The notes beneath the pieces are model-generated. The model saw nothing but the letters and a program-made list of their open reading frames with translations, was not told the DNA's origin and did no database searches. Of a stretch of 64,000 bases of DNA, positions 16,688 through 25,676 are shown in pieces. Positions within the stretch are counted from its first letter, which is position 1. Each line of letters opens with the position of its first letter. The stretch comes from Streptomyces coffeae. GTDB lineage: Bacteria; Actinomycetota; Actinomycetes; Streptomycetales; Streptomycetaceae. Position numbers and translations under genes: made by a program. The stretch covers positions 1 to 64,000 of the forward strand of contig NZ_JAERRF010000031.1 in assembly GCF_016741875.1 (NCBI RefSeq), written 5' to 3'.

Positions 16688-17464
16688 TCAGCCGAAGCGG
16701 CCCGAGATGTAGTCCTCGGTCGCCTGCACCGACGGGTTGGAGAAGATCCGCTCGGTCTCGTCGATCTCGATGAGCTTGCCGGGCTGGCCGACGCCCGCCA
16801 GGTTGAAGAAGGCCGTACGGTCCGAGACCCGCGCCGCCTGCTGCATGTTGTGCGTCACGATGACGATCGTGAAGCGCTCCTTGAGGTCGCCGATCAGGTC
16901 CTCGATGGCGAGGGTGGAGATCGGGTCCAGCGCCGAGCAGGGCTCGTCCATCAGCAGCACATCGGGCTCGACCGCGATGGCGCGGGCGATGCACAGCCGC
17001 TGCTGCTGACCGCCGGAGAGTCCGGCGCCCGGCTTGTTCAGCCGGTCCTTGACCTCGTTCCAGAGGTTGGCGCCCTTGAGGGACCGCTCGACGATGTCCG
17101 CCAGCTCGCTCTTCTTGTACGAGCCGTTCAGCTTCAGTCCGGCCGCGACGTTCTCGAAGATGGACATCGTCGGGAACGGGTTCGGGCGCTGGAAGACCAT
17201 GCCGACGGTGCGCCGGACGGAGACCGGGTCGACACCGGAGCCGTAGAGGTTCTCGTCGTCGAGCATCACCTTGCCCTCGACCCGGCCGCCGGGGGTGACC
17301 TCGTGCATCCGGTTCAGGGTGCGCAGGAAGGTGGACTTGCCGCAGCCGGAGGGGCCGATGAACGCGGTTACCGAGCGGGGCTCGACGGTCATCGAGATGT
17401 CCTCGATGGCCTTGTGGCTTCCGTAGTAGGCGGTCAGGCCGCTGACGTCGATGCGCTTGGCCAT
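16688..17464 (-). CDS. pstB: Phosphate ABC transporter ATPase PstB
   Basis: A 258-residue ABC ATPase with Walker A GPSGCGKST, Q-loop FQRPNPFPTMS, signature LSGGQQQR and Walker B VLLMDEPCSALDP, all in the form specific to PstB. ATG 17464 begins MAKRIDVSGLTAYYG. It is the last gene of pstSCAB and energises high-affinity phosphate uptake. The gap to pstA is 26 bases. Confidence 0.97.
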   Translation of the reverse strand: MAKRIDVSGLTAYYGSHKAIEDISMTVEPRSVTAFIGPSGCGKSTFLRTLNRMHEVTPGGRVEGKVMLDDENLYGSGVDPVSVRRTVGMVFQRPNPFPTMSIFENVAAGLKLNGSYKKSELADIVERSLKGANLWNEVKDRLNKPGAGLSGGQQQRLCIARAIAVEPDVLLMDEPCSALDPISTLAIEDLIGDLKERFTIVIVTHNMQQAARVSDRTAFFNLAGVGQPGKLIEIDETERIFSNPSVQATEDYISGRFG

Positions 17465-17490
17465 GTGAATCACTTCTCTTCTTCGTGGCC

Positions 17491-18555
17491 TCAGCGGCCG
17501 GTCTTCGGGGCCTTCCAGCGGGCGATACCGCGGGCGACCAGGTTCAGGATCATGACGAAGGCGATGAGCACGAGTGCCGCGGCCCAAGCCCGGTTGAAGG
17601 ACGCCTCGTTGCCGAGCTGCCACTGCTCGTAGATGTAGTAGGGCAGCGAGGACTGGGCGCCATCGAACGGGTTGTTGTTGATCCCGGCGGCGCCGAAGAC
17701 CAGCAGCACGATGGGCGCGGACTCACCCGCGATACGGGCGACCGCGAGCATCACACCCGTGGTGATCCCGCCGACGGCGGTGGGCAGCACCACCTTGAGG
17801 ATGGTGCGCCACTTGGGCACGCCGAGCGCGAGCGAAGCCTCGCGCAGCTCGTTCGGGACGAGCTTGAGCATCTCCTCGGTCGAGCGGACGACCACCGGCA
17901 TCATCAGGATGGCCAGCGCCATCGCGCCGGCGAAGCCGGAGTAGCTGAAGCCCAGGATGATGATCCAGAAGCTGAGGATGAACAGACCGGCCACGATCGA
18001 GGGGATGCCGGTCATCACGTCGACGAAGAACGTCACGGCCTTCGCCAGCCGCCCGCGGCCGTACTCCACCAGATAGATGGCGGTCAGCAGACCGATCGGG
18101 GCGGCGATGAGGGTGGCGATGCCGACCTGCTCCAGGGTGCCGATGATCGCGTGGTACGCGCCACCGCCGGGCAGGATCGTCTGCACGCCCTCCATGGAGT
18201 GGTTCAGAAAGTAGCCGTCGAGCACGGTCTTGCCGCGTTCTACGGTCTCCCAGATCAGCGAGACCAGGGGGACGACGGCGAGCACGAAGCAGACCCAGAC
18301 CAGGCTGGTGGCCAGCCGGTCCTTGGCCTGGCGGCCGCCTTCGACCGCGGCGGCGAGGCCGTAGGAGCCGAGGATGAACAGCACGGCCGCGATCAGGCCC
18401 CACTGGAGGGTGTTGCCGAGGCCCGCCGCGGTGCCGATGCCCGCGCCCGCCGCGGCCGAGACCACGACCAGGGCCGGGAGCGTCCAGCGCGGCAGCCGGG
18501 CCTGACGGAGGGACGAGGCGCCCGCCTCGTTCTTGGTGATCGTGGCGTTGCTCAT
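17491..18555 (-). CDS. pstA: Phosphate ABC transporter permease PstA
   Basis: A 354-residue permease with the binding-protein-dependent transport signature EASLALGVPKWRTILKVVLP. The N-terminal 120 residues hold extra membrane helices before the core, as in actinobacterial PstA. It overlaps pstC by four bases (ATGA). It forms the membrane channel with PstC. Confidence 0.95.
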   Translation of the reverse strand: MSNATITKNEAGASSLRQARLPRWTLPALVVVSAAAGAGIGTAAGLGNTLQWGLIAAVLFILGSYGLAAAVEGGRQAKDRLATSLVWVCFVLAVVPLVSLIWETVERGKTVLDGYFLNHSMEGVQTILPGGGAYHAIIGTLEQVGIATLIAAPIGLLTAIYLVEYGRGRLAKAVTFFVDVMTGIPSIVAGLFILSFWIIILGFSYSGFAGAMALAILMMPVVVRSTEEMLKLVPNELREASLALGVPKWRTILKVVLPTAVGGITTGVMLAVARIAGESAPIVLLVFGAAGINNNPFDGAQSSLPYYIYEQWQLGNEASFNRAWAAALVLIAFVMILNLVARGIARWKAPKTGR

Positions 18556-19541
18556 GCTGCGGCCCCCGAGTACTCCTTGCGCCGGGCGATGATCATCCGC
18601 GCGGCGCCGTTCACCAGCAGGGTGATGACGAACAGCACCAGACCGGAGGCGATCAGCGCATCACGGCCGTTGTCGTTCGCCTCCTTGAAGTGGCTGGCGA
18701 TGTTCTGGGCGAAGGTGCCGCCGCCCGGGTCCAGCAGGCTGGCGTTGATCAGGTAGCTGGGGGACAGCACGGTGGCGACCGCCATGGTCTCGCCCAGCGC
18801 CCGGCCGAGGCCGAGCATGGAGGCGCTGATGATGCCGGAGCGGCCGAAGGGGAGGACCGCCATCCGGACGACTTCCCAGCGGGTGGCGCCGAGCGCCAGC
18901 GCGGCTTCCTCGTGCATCTTCGGGACCTGCCGGAACACCTCGCGGCTCACGCTGGTGACGATCGGCAGGATCATGATCGCCAGCAGGATGCCGACGGTGA
19001 ACAGGGAGCGCGCGGCGCCGCCCTGGTAGCTGAAGATCCCGGTCCAGCCCAGGTACTCGTCGAACCAGGTGTACAGCCCGGTCAGATGCGGCACCAGGAA
19101 GAGCGCGCCCCACAGGCCGTACACGATGCTGGGGACGGCGGCGAGCAGATCGATGACGTACGCCACCGGGGCGGCCAGCCGGCGCGGGGCGTAGTGCGAG
19201 ATGAACAGCGCGATGCCGACCGCGACCGGGACCGCGATGGCCATCGCGATGATCGAGCTGATGACCGTGCCGTAGGCGAGGACGGCGATGCCGAACTTCA
19301 TCGGCTCGGTGCCGGTGTTCCACTCGAAGGCGGTGAGGAAGTTCGCCTCGTCCTTGGAGATCGCGATGGCGGCGCGGTAGGAGAGGAAGGCCGCGATGGC
19401 CGCCATGATCACCAGCAGGGCGATACCGGATCCCCGGGAGAGCGCGAGGAAGATCTTGTCACCGGCGCGGCCCGTGGAACGGGCCTTGATCCGGGGTGGT
19501 GTCCCGGCGGGCGTGTGTGTGGGTTCTATGTCCGTTTTCAT
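18552..19541 (-). CDS. pstC: Phosphate ABC transporter permease PstC
   Basis: A 329-residue protein with six predicted helices and the EAALALGATRWEVVRMAVLPFGRSGI coupling motif. The N-terminus is a soluble Thr/Pro-rich stretch of about 25 residues. It starts about 110 bases after pstS, past a large hairpin, so it is probably expressed at a lower level than the binding protein. Confidence 0.95.
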   Translation of the reverse strand: MKTDIEPTHTPAGTPPRIKARSTGRAGDKIFLALSRGSGIALLVIMAAIAAFLSYRAAIAISKDEANFLTAFEWNTGTEPMKFGIAVLAYGTVISSIIAMAIAVPVAVGIALFISHYAPRRLAAPVAYVIDLLAAVPSIVYGLWGALFLVPHLTGLYTWFDEYLGWTGIFSYQGGAARSLFTVGILLAIMILPIVTSVSREVFRQVPKMHEEAALALGATRWEVVRMAVLPFGRSGIISASMLGLGRALGETMAVATVLSPSYLINASLLDPGGGTFAQNIASHFKEANDNGRDALIASGLVLFVITLLVNGAARMIIARRKEYSGAAA

Positions 19542-19602
19542 GGGTTCTCCGGTCTGCGGAGCCGATCGGGACCGGCTCCTGCGTGCGGCGGTGCACCGGA
19601 CG

Positions 19603-19648
19603 ATGCGGCCGGCTCCGCCGCGCGTTCACGCGGTGGAGCCGGCCGCAT
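19603..19648 (-). terminator. Hairpin between pstS and pstC
   Basis: A 20-base stem (19603-19622 with 19629-19648, one G-T mismatch) with a six-base loop lies just after the pstS stop. There is no T-run, so it may act as a partial terminator or as an mRNA stabiliser that raises PstS above PstCAB. Confidence 0.8.
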
Positions 19649-19653
19649 TCGGG

Positions 19654-20781
19654 TCAGGAGAGGCTCTTGACGGTCTCGCGGACCTTCGTGGCGATCTCGG
19701 TCGGGAGCGACGCGTAGCCGAGCTCCTTCAGGGAGATCTGGCCGTCCTCGCTCGCGACGTAGTTCAGGAAGGACTTGGTGGCGGCGAGGGTGCCGGGCTT
19801 GTTGCCCTTGTCACAGGCGATCTCGTAGGTGACCAGGGTGATCGGGTAGGCTCCGTCCGCCTTGGTGTCGTACGCCAGGTCCAGGGCCAGGTCCTTGCCG
19901 GTGCCCTTGATCTTGGCCTCGGAGATGGCCTTGGTGGCGTTCTCGACGGTGGCCTGGACCGGGGCGGAGGCGCCGGTGTCGAGGTCCACGGTCTTGATGC
20001 TGTTGGCGGTCGCGTAGGACAGCTCGAAGTAGGAGATCGCGCCGGAGACCTGCTTCACCTGGGAGGAGACACCGGAGGAGCCGTCGGCCGACTGGCCGCC
20101 CTTGCCCTCCCACGCCTTGCCCGGCTCGTGCGGCCACGCCGAGGGGGCGGCGGCCTTGAAGTACTTGGTGAGGTTGTCGGTGGTGCCCGACTCGTCGGAG
20201 CGGTGGAACGCCTGGATCTTCAGGCTCGGGAGCTTGGCGTCCTTGTTGAGCTTCTGGATCGCCGGGTCGTTCCACTTGGTGATCTTCGAGTCGAAGATCT
20301 TGGCGAGGGTCTCGGCGTCGAGGACCAGCTTGTCCACACCGGGGACGTTGAAGCCGATCGCGATCGGGCCGCCGACCATCGGCAGGTCGATGCCCTGGCC
20401 GCCGGTGCAGACCTTCTTGGAGTTCTTGACCTCGTCGGGCTTCAGGGCCGAGTCGGAACCGGCGAAGGCAGTCTTGCCCTGGAGGAACTCCTGGACACCC
20501 GCGCCAGAGCCGGTGGCCTTGTAGTTGATCTTGGTGTCCTTGCAGGCGGCACCGTAGTTCTTGACCCACAGGTCCATGGCGTTCTTCTGCGCCGAGGAGC
20601 CGGAGGCCAGCAGGTTGCCCTTGCCGTCGCACTTGATGTTGCCGGCCTTGGCGGCCTTGCCGCCGCCACCGCCACCGGAGTTGTCGTCCGAGCCACAGGC
20701 GGTGAGGACCAGGGCGCTGGAGACAGCGAGGGCACCGGCGGCGACGGCGCGAAGCCGGTTCTTGCGCTGAAGCTGCTTCAC
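19654..20781 (-). CDS. pstS: Phosphate-binding lipoprotein PstS
   Basis: A 375-residue binding protein with signal peptide and lipobox VLTACGS, then the phosphate-binding landmarks ASGSSAQKNAMDLW, YKATGSGAGVQEFLQGKTAFAGSDSAL and FHRSDESGTTDNLTKYF. It captures phosphate outside the cell and delivers it to PstCA. It is first in the operon, behind PHO boxes, so it should be induced by PhoRP on phosphate starvation. Confidence 0.97.
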   Translation of the reverse strand: MKQLQRKNRLRAVAAGALAVSSALVLTACGSDDNSGGGGGGKAAKAGNIKCDGKGNLLASGSSAQKNAMDLWVKNYGAACKDTKINYKATGSGAGVQEFLQGKTAFAGSDSALKPDEVKNSKKVCTGGQGIDLPMVGGPIAIGFNVPGVDKLVLDAETLAKIFDSKITKWNDPAIQKLNKDAKLPSLKIQAFHRSDESGTTDNLTKYFKAAAPSAWPHEPGKAWEGKGGQSADGSSGVSSQVKQVSGAISYFELSYATANSIKTVDLDTGASAPVQATVENATKAISEAKIKGTGKDLALDLAYDTKADGAYPITLVTYEIACDKGNKPGTLAATKSFLNYVASEDGQISLKELGYASLPTEIATKVRETVKSLS

Positions 20782-20910
20782 TTTCGGGAGTTCCTTCCAG
20801 TTGCCGCCGGTGGGGACGGCGCGCGAGACGGATGATGCGCACTGTTGAGCGGCGCTTGTGTGAGCGGGCCGGATTCAAGCCCCGGCTCACTCCCAGTAGG
20901 GCTGAAATTA

Positions 20911-20959
20911 GGCAGAACAGGTGAAGCGGCCTCAGGGGGTGAGTTAACGGATGGTGAAC
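20911..20959 (-). promoter_or_regulatory. PHO boxes upstream of pstS
   Basis: On the minus strand GTTCACCATCC is followed directly by GTTAACTCACC (20938-20959), two 11-base direct-repeat units of the PhoP type. A further CTTCACCTGT lies at 20917-20926. Established streptomycete PhoP sites have this form. Confidence 0.85.
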
Positions 20960-21374
20960 CTCGGCCGTCAGTGTGGTGGCCAGGTCACGGCCAGGTCACG
21001 GCGTGGTCGCGGCCCGGACAGACGGCCTCCCGGGCACTCCGTCCATGGCGTAAGGCCCGGCTCCACCGCCGTGGACCTGGCCGGATTGCTCCCCCGCGGC
21101 CACCGGATGGCGGGGCGCCGACCGGCGCGCCACCGTGCCGCGTGCGCCCCGCCACCGCCCTACGCGGGTGCGTCGTCCGGATGACAGCCGTGTGACTTCC
21201 GTACGGAATGCCTGCCGCGCCCCGGATCCGGGCGGCTGCGGGGTAACTCGCGCGTGTCTCTGTCGGATTGCGGTACGGCATGTCACTATCCCGCTCTACG
21301 TGCCGGTACGTCAGGTCTGGTGCGCGATGGGCACGGCTGTGCGTACGGCCTCGGCGGACGAGAGGAGACGGCGG
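20960..21374. other. Intergenic region between pstS and NlpC/P60 gene
   Basis: No convincing gene. A short direct repeat CCAGGTCACGG occurs twice near 20981-21002. The right part should hold the promoter of the NlpC/P60 gene. I looked for a ydaO-type riboswitch, frequent before wall hydrolase genes, and could not identify one. Confidence 0.4.
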
Positions 21375-22466
21375 GTGAGGCGGGACGGGAGAGGGAGGGG
21401 TGCGAGCGCCGCCGCGGCCACCGCGCTCGTATGCGCGCTGGGTATGACGGCGGTGCCGGAGGCGGCGCAGGCGGCGCCGGGTGAACCGGCACCGCGGCCG
21501 GACCCGGGCGGGTCGGGTGGGCCCGGCGGCAAGAGTCTCGAGGAGGTCCGCTCCGAGATCGAGGGCCTCTACCGCAAGGCCGAGCGGGCCACCGACGCCT
21601 ACAACCTGGCGCGGGAGCGCCAGAAACGGCAGGAGAGGGCGATCGTGAAGATCGCGCGGGCCGTGGTGAAGGCGCAGAAGGAGATGGCGGATTTACGCGA
21701 ACGGGCCGGGGCGATGGCCCGTGCCCAGTACCGCGGCGGCGGTATGCCCGCCGAGGCGCGGCTGCTCCTCAACGGCGATCCCGGCGACTTCCTCGACGGT
21801 GTCACCCTCGCCCGCAAGGGCCAGCAGGCGACCCACGGCCTGATGAGCCGGCTGGAGCGCACCCGGGTCGCGCTCGACCGCTATGCCGAGTCCGCGTCCA
21901 AGGAGTGGGAGCGGCTGGACGGGAGCCGGAAGAAGAAGGCGTCGGCGAAGAAGCAGATCACGGCGAAGCTGGCGAAGGCGCAGCGGATGGAGTCCCGGCT
22001 GGAGAAGAAGGAGCGGGAGCGGCTGCGCCGGCTGGAGGAGGACAAGGCCCGCGCCTCCCAGGCGAAGTGGCTGGACACCGGCATACTGCGGGAGCTCGGC
22101 GCGGGCGCGACCGCGACGGGCAAACGGGCGGTGGCCTTCGCCTCGGCCCAGATCGGCAAGAACTACGTCTGGGGCGCGGTGGGCCCCGACACCTACGACT
22201 GCTCGGGGCTGACGCAGCGGGCGTGGGCGGTGGCCGGGCGGTCGATCCCGCGGACCTCGCAGGAGCAGTGGCGGCTGCTGCCCAAGGTGAGCGTCGGGAA
22301 CATGCGCCCGGGCGACTTGATCATCTACTTCCCGGACGCCAGCCATGTCGGGATGTACGTGGGGAACGGCGCGATGGTGCACGCCCCGCGCCCCGGCCGC
22401 CAGGTGACGGTGGCGGGGGCGGGTTCCATGCCGATCCTGGGCGTGGTGCGCCCGGGCGGGGTGTAG
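21375..22466 (+). CDS. Secreted NlpC/P60 peptidoglycan hydrolase with coiled coil
   Basis: A 363-residue protein. The start is taken as GTG 21375, six bases behind GAGGAGA (21362-21368), giving a clean signal peptide ending EAAQAAP. An ATG at 21327 would add 16 residues. A long charged coiled coil occupies about residues 50-245. The C-terminal NlpC/P60 domain has TYDCSGLTQRAW (Cys), ASHVGMYVGNG (His) and HAPRPG. This RipA-like layout cleaves D-Glu-mDAP-type bonds, with the coiled coil holding the domain inactive or targeting it. It is a single gene, convergent with the macrodomain gene. Confidence 0.85.
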   Translation: MRRDGRGRGASAAAATALVCALGMTAVPEAAQAAPGEPAPRPDPGGSGGPGGKSLEEVRSEIEGLYRKAERATDAYNLARERQKRQERAIVKIARAVVKAQKEMADLRERAGAMARAQYRGGGMPAEARLLLNGDPGDFLDGVTLARKGQQATHGLMSRLERTRVALDRYAESASKEWERLDGSRKKKASAKKQITAKLAKAQRMESRLEKKERERLRRLEEDKARASQAKWLDTGILRELGAGATATGKRAVAFASAQIGKNYVWGAVGPDTYDCSGLTQRAWAVAGRSIPRTSQEQWRLLPKVSVGNMRPGDLIIYFPDASHVGMYVGNGAMVHAPRPGRQVTVAGAGSMPILGVVRPGGV

Positions 22467-22473
22467 CCGGTGC

Positions 22474-22992
22474 TCAGTCCCGCAGTCGCAGGGCCGCTTC
22501 GAAGGTGTCGTAGGCGGCCTGGTCGAAGAGGACGAAGCGGACCTCGGTGACCGAGGTATCCGCGGCGCGGACCGCCTCCAGCGCGATCCGTGCCGCGTCG
22601 TCGAGCGGCCAGCGGTAGACGCCGGTGGAGATCGCCGGGAAGGCGACCGTGCGGGCGCCGAGTTCGTCCGCGACGCGCAGTGACTCCCGGAAGCAGGAGG
22701 CGAGGGTCGCGGAGCGGTCCTCGCTCGTGGAGTGCACCGGGCCGACGGTGTGGATCACCCAGCGGGCGGGCAGCCGGCCGGCCGTGGTGGCGACCGCCTG
22801 GCCCGCCGGGAGTCCCTTGCCGTAGTGGGAGGCGCGCAGTGCGCGGCATTCGTCCAGAATGTCGGATCCGCCCCGGCGATGAATGGCGCCATCCACCCCA
22901 CCCCCGCCCAGAAGCGACGAATTGGCCGCGTTCACCACGGCATCGGTGTCCTGTTGAGTGATATCGCCCAGTACCAGCGTGATGTTCGTCAT
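22474..22992 (-). CDS. Macrodomain protein, O-acetyl-ADP-ribose deacetylase type
   Basis: A 172-residue single macrodomain: LVLGDITQQDTDAVVNAANSSLLGGGGVDGAIH is the full ADP-ribose binding signature of the MacroD/YmdB class, and FPAISTGVYRWP forms the phosphate loop. It should hydrolyse O-acetyl-ADP-ribose or reverse ADP-ribosylation. ATG 22992 gives the short form. It ends seven bases from the convergent NlpC/P60 gene. Confidence 0.9.
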   Translation of the reverse strand: MTNITLVLGDITQQDTDAVVNAANSSLLGGGGVDGAIHRRGGSDILDECRALRASHYGKGLPAGQAVATTAGRLPARWVIHTVGPVHSTSEDRSATLASCFRESLRVADELGARTVAFPAISTGVYRWPLDDAARIALEAVRAADTSVTEVRFVLFDQAAYDTFEAALRLRD

Positions 22993-23227
22993 TCCGTGAT
23001 TCTCCCGTTGTCTGCCAAGTGCCGCATGGCGTGCGGCATATGACAAAAGTCGATGCCTGAAGGACGTTCCGTAGAGCAGGGCCCTGGCGCTAAGGTCGCC
23101 TGGCAGTATCCGGCACCGCGCCTGTGAGACCTCCGAAACCGACCAGTCGGTGTGCGTGCCGGGGATTGTGCGGTCCGCCGATCGGTGGCGGGCGCCGCGT
23201 CCTCGGGGGGAGGGAAGGAATCGAGCG

Positions 23228-24460
23228 ATGTCCGTACCCGTGCCGAGGCAACGGGAGGCGTCGGCCACTGAGGCCCGCCCCGCCCCGCTGTCCGACAGCG
23301 GGCTCACCCTGCTGGTGATCGAGGACGATCCGTCCGGTGCCTTCACTGTCCCCGACATGCTGGACACCGAGGGCAATCGGGTCCGTATCCGCACGGCCCG
23401 CAACCTCACCGAGGCCACCCGGCTGCTCACCGACGGTGTGCAGTGCATCCTCCTCGACCTGGCCCTGCCGGGTCCGGGCCGCGAGGGGGCGGACGCGCTG
23501 GACACCCTGCGCGCGGTGCTGAAACTGGCGCCCTCGCACGCCGTGCTCGTGCTCACCGCCGAGGACGACGCCGAGCGCGCCGCCGAGGCGGTCCGCGTGG
23601 GTGCTCAGGACTTCCTCTTCCGCGGCGAGCTGGACGGCCGCATCCTCAGCCGTGCCATCCGCTACGCCGTGGAGCGAAAACGTTCCGACCTCGCCCAGCG
23701 CCAGCTGACCGAGTCCCGGCTGCGCGCCCAGGAGAACGCGCGGCTGGAGCGCGGACTGCTGCCCACCCCGCTGTTGCAGGACTCGGGGCTGCGGTTCGCC
23801 GCCCGCTACCGGCCCGGCCGCAGCCGCGCCCTGCTCGGCGGCGACTTCTACGACACCGTGCGCACCCCTGACGGCACGGTCCACGCGATGATCGGCGATG
23901 TCTGCGGCCACGGCCCGGACGAGGCCGCCCTCGGGGTGGAGCTGCGGATCGCCTGGCGCGCCCTGACCTTCGCCGGGCTCTGCGGCGACGAGCTGCTGGG
24001 CACTCTCCAGCAGGTGCTGGAGAACGAGCGCCCGGACGACGAGCTCTTCGCGACCCTGTGCACCGTGGACATCGCCCCGGACGGGCGGCGGGCCGGGGTC
24101 TGTCTGGCCGGACACCCCGCACCGCTGGTGATCCGGTCCGGAATGGCGCCCCGGCTGGTGCCGACCGATGAGAACGGCCCGGCGCTGGGCCTGCTGCCGA
24201 AGGCCCGCTGGCCGCGCCGGGAGATCCTGCTCGGCGGCGCCTGGAGCCTGATGATGTACACCGACGGGCTGATCGAGGGCCGTGTCGGACCCGGTGTGCA
24301 GCGGCTCGGGCAGGAGGGGATGGTCGAGATCGTCGCCCGCCAGCTCGGCGAGGGGCTGCGCGGTGAGGATCTGCTCGACGCGACCGTCACCGAGGTGCGG
24401 ACGCTCAACGGCGGAGAGCTGACCGACGATCTCGCGGTGCTGCTGCTCGACCGCGGCTGA
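23228..24460 (+). CDS. Response-regulator-fused PP2C (SpoIIE/RsbU-type) phosphatase
   Basis: A 410-residue protein. The N-terminal receiver domain (about residues 25-145) has the acidic pocket IEDDPSG, phospho-acceptor LLDLALP and VLTAED, but the conserved lysine is replaced in DFLFRGELDG. A linker helix leads to a PP2C-type phosphatase domain with LGGDFYDTVRTPDG, IGDVCGHGPDEAALG and MMYTDGLIEGR, which keeps the metal-binding Asp residues. Such proteins dephosphorylate anti-sigma-factor antagonists in partner-switching cascades. No anti-sigma or antagonist gene is adjacent. ATG 23228 follows GGGGGAGGGAAGGAA. Confidence 0.85.
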   Translation: MSVPVPRQREASATEARPAPLSDSGLTLLVIEDDPSGAFTVPDMLDTEGNRVRIRTARNLTEATRLLTDGVQCILLDLALPGPGREGADALDTLRAVLKLAPSHAVLVLTAEDDAERAAEAVRVGAQDFLFRGELDGRILSRAIRYAVERKRSDLAQRQLTESRLRAQENARLERGLLPTPLLQDSGLRFAARYRPGRSRALLGGDFYDTVRTPDGTVHAMIGDVCGHGPDEAALGVELRIAWRALTFAGLCGDELLGTLQQVLENERPDDELFATLCTVDIAPDGRRAGVCLAGHPAPLVIRSGMAPRLVPTDENGPALGLLPKARWPRREILLGGAWSLMMYTDGLIEGRVGPGVQRLGQEGMVEIVARQLGEGLRGEDLLDATVTEVRTLNGGELTDDLAVLLLDRG

Positions 24461-24501
24461 GGCGCGCCGCGCGGGGGCCGTCGGGCGGCCCCGTCAGCCG
24501 C

Positions 24502-24598
24502 TCACCGGCCGTCGAAGGGGCCGTGGCGGTCGACGGGGCCCGGTCACCGGCCGACACCGGCCGTCGAAGGGCCCGCGTCACCGGCCGTTGAACGGTCC
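24502..24598. repeat. Three imperfect copies of the DUF2516 gene tail
   Basis: Near-identical 19-21 base units at about 24578-24598, 24555-24573 and 24502-24522 each read, on the minus strand, as the codons for Gly-Pro-Phe-(Asn/Asp)-Gly-Arg. The first copy is the true C-terminus with stop; the others follow it. Confidence 0.75.
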
Positions 24599-24934
24599 GT
24601 ACGGGCCGTCGGAGCTGGAGCCGCGGCCCCGGTTCCAGCGGCCACCGCCGCCCCCGGAGACCTGCCGCAGCGCGGGCCGGACGTCCACGATGTACACGAT
24701 CGTCGCGATCAGCCCGATGATCGGCAGGAAGCTCATGATGCCCATGAAGAAGTTCACCGCGGCCGCGAGACCGAGGATGATCAGCCAGAAGGGCTTGGTC
24801 TGCTTGTCCGCCGCCCGGTAGGCGTCCTCCCGGCGGATCGCGGAGTCCACGAAGGCGAACAGGCTGAAAAGGAGCAGGCCCCAGGAGACCCAGTACAGCA
24901 ACTCGCCGAAACCTTGCACCAGCACGCTGTCCAC
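24578..24934 (-). CDS. DUF2516 family membrane protein
   Basis: A 118-residue protein with three hydrophobic segments (LLYWVSWGLLLFSLFAFVDSAIRR, PFWLIILGLAAAVNFFMGI, IIGLIATIVYIVDVRPAL) and a Gly/Arg/Ser-rich cytosolic tail. It matches the actinobacterial DUF2516 pattern. GTG 24934 is the start. Downstream on the same strand, decayed copies of its last codons are present. It lies after the HBHA-like gene in the same direction (about 100 bases). Function unknown. Confidence 0.8.
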   Translation of the reverse strand: MDSVLVQGFGELLYWVSWGLLLFSLFAFVDSAIRREDAYRAADKQTKPFWLIILGLAAAVNFFMGIMSFLPIIGLIATIVYIVDVRPALRQVSGGGGGRWNRGRGSSSDGPYGPFNGR

Positions 24935-25035
24935 CGCCTAGAAGAGATGAAGGGGAGCGTCTCTCGGGCCACCGTACCCGGTGGGAGGGCCGTGCACGCA
25001 GGGCGAGCCCGGCCCTCCCGTGGGACGCTCGTGCG

Positions 25036-25659
25036 TCAGTCTGCCGACTTCGGGTCCGTCTTCTTGCCAGTGGTGGGCTTGCGGGCGGGGGCCTTCTTGG
25101 CCGGGCCGCTCTGCGCGGCGGGCTTGGCCGCGGGCTTCGGCGCCTCCTTGGAGGAGTCCACCGTGACCGACTGCGACGTGGTCTTCGTCTGCGCAGCGGC
25201 ACTGGTGGGCTTGTCGTCCTTGGGCTCGATCGCGCTGGCGATGTCCACGACCTCGTCGGCCGCCTCGCCGCGCCAGGTCTTCACGACCTCCTGGCCGTGC
25301 TCGGCCACCTCGTCGTAGCGCTCCCGCGCCTTGACGGCGAGCTCGGCGGCCCGGCCGACGCCCTGGAGGGCGAGGTCCTGCGCGGTGTCCCGCAGCCGCT
25401 TGAGGTCGGTGTCCAGCGTGCCGAGCAGCTCGGTCAGCTTGTCCTGCGCCTCCTTCGCCTGCTGGGTGACCCGGTCCTGGACGGCCTTGGGGTCGGTGTT
25501 GCGCACCGCGTTGATGCGCTCGGGGGCCTCGGCGACGATCTTCTCGACCAGCGACGGCACCTCCTTGAGCTTCTGGGCGGCGAGGTCGGCCGTGCCCGCC
25601 ACGAAGTACAGCGGGGTCGGGTCGGTGAGGGTCTTGCGTACGTCGTCGGTGATGGCCAT
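25036..25659 (-). CDS. HBHA-like / lipid-droplet-type helical protein
   Basis: A 207-residue protein. Residues 1-140 are a long amphipathic helix/coiled coil (PLYFVAGTADLAAQKLKEVPSLVEKI, then DKLTELLGTLDTDLKRLRDTAQD), and the C-terminus is a Lys/Ala/Pro-rich tail ending KKAPARKPTTGKKTDPKSAD. This is the layout of mycobacterial heparin-binding haemagglutinin and its streptomycete lipid-droplet relatives: an N-terminal amphipathic part that binds lipid and a basic tail. It follows the XRE regulator gene by 17 bases on the same strand, so it is in that operon and probably its target. GGGAGGACC precedes ATG 25659. Confidence 0.75.
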   Translation of the reverse strand: MAITDDVRKTLTDPTPLYFVAGTADLAAQKLKEVPSLVEKIVAEAPERINAVRNTDPKAVQDRVTQQAKEAQDKLTELLGTLDTDLKRLRDTAQDLALQGVGRAAELAVKARERYDEVAEHGQEVVKTWRGEAADEVVDIASAIEPKDDKPTSAAAQTKTTSQSVTVDSSKEAPKPAAKPAAQSGPAKKAPARKPTTGKKTDPKSAD

Positions 25660-25676
25660 CTGATGGTCCTCCCGGA

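Noticed and set aside
20960..21374. ydaO-type c-di-AMP riboswitch before the NlpC/P60 gene
   Set aside because: The conserved ydaO core sequences could not be found by eye.
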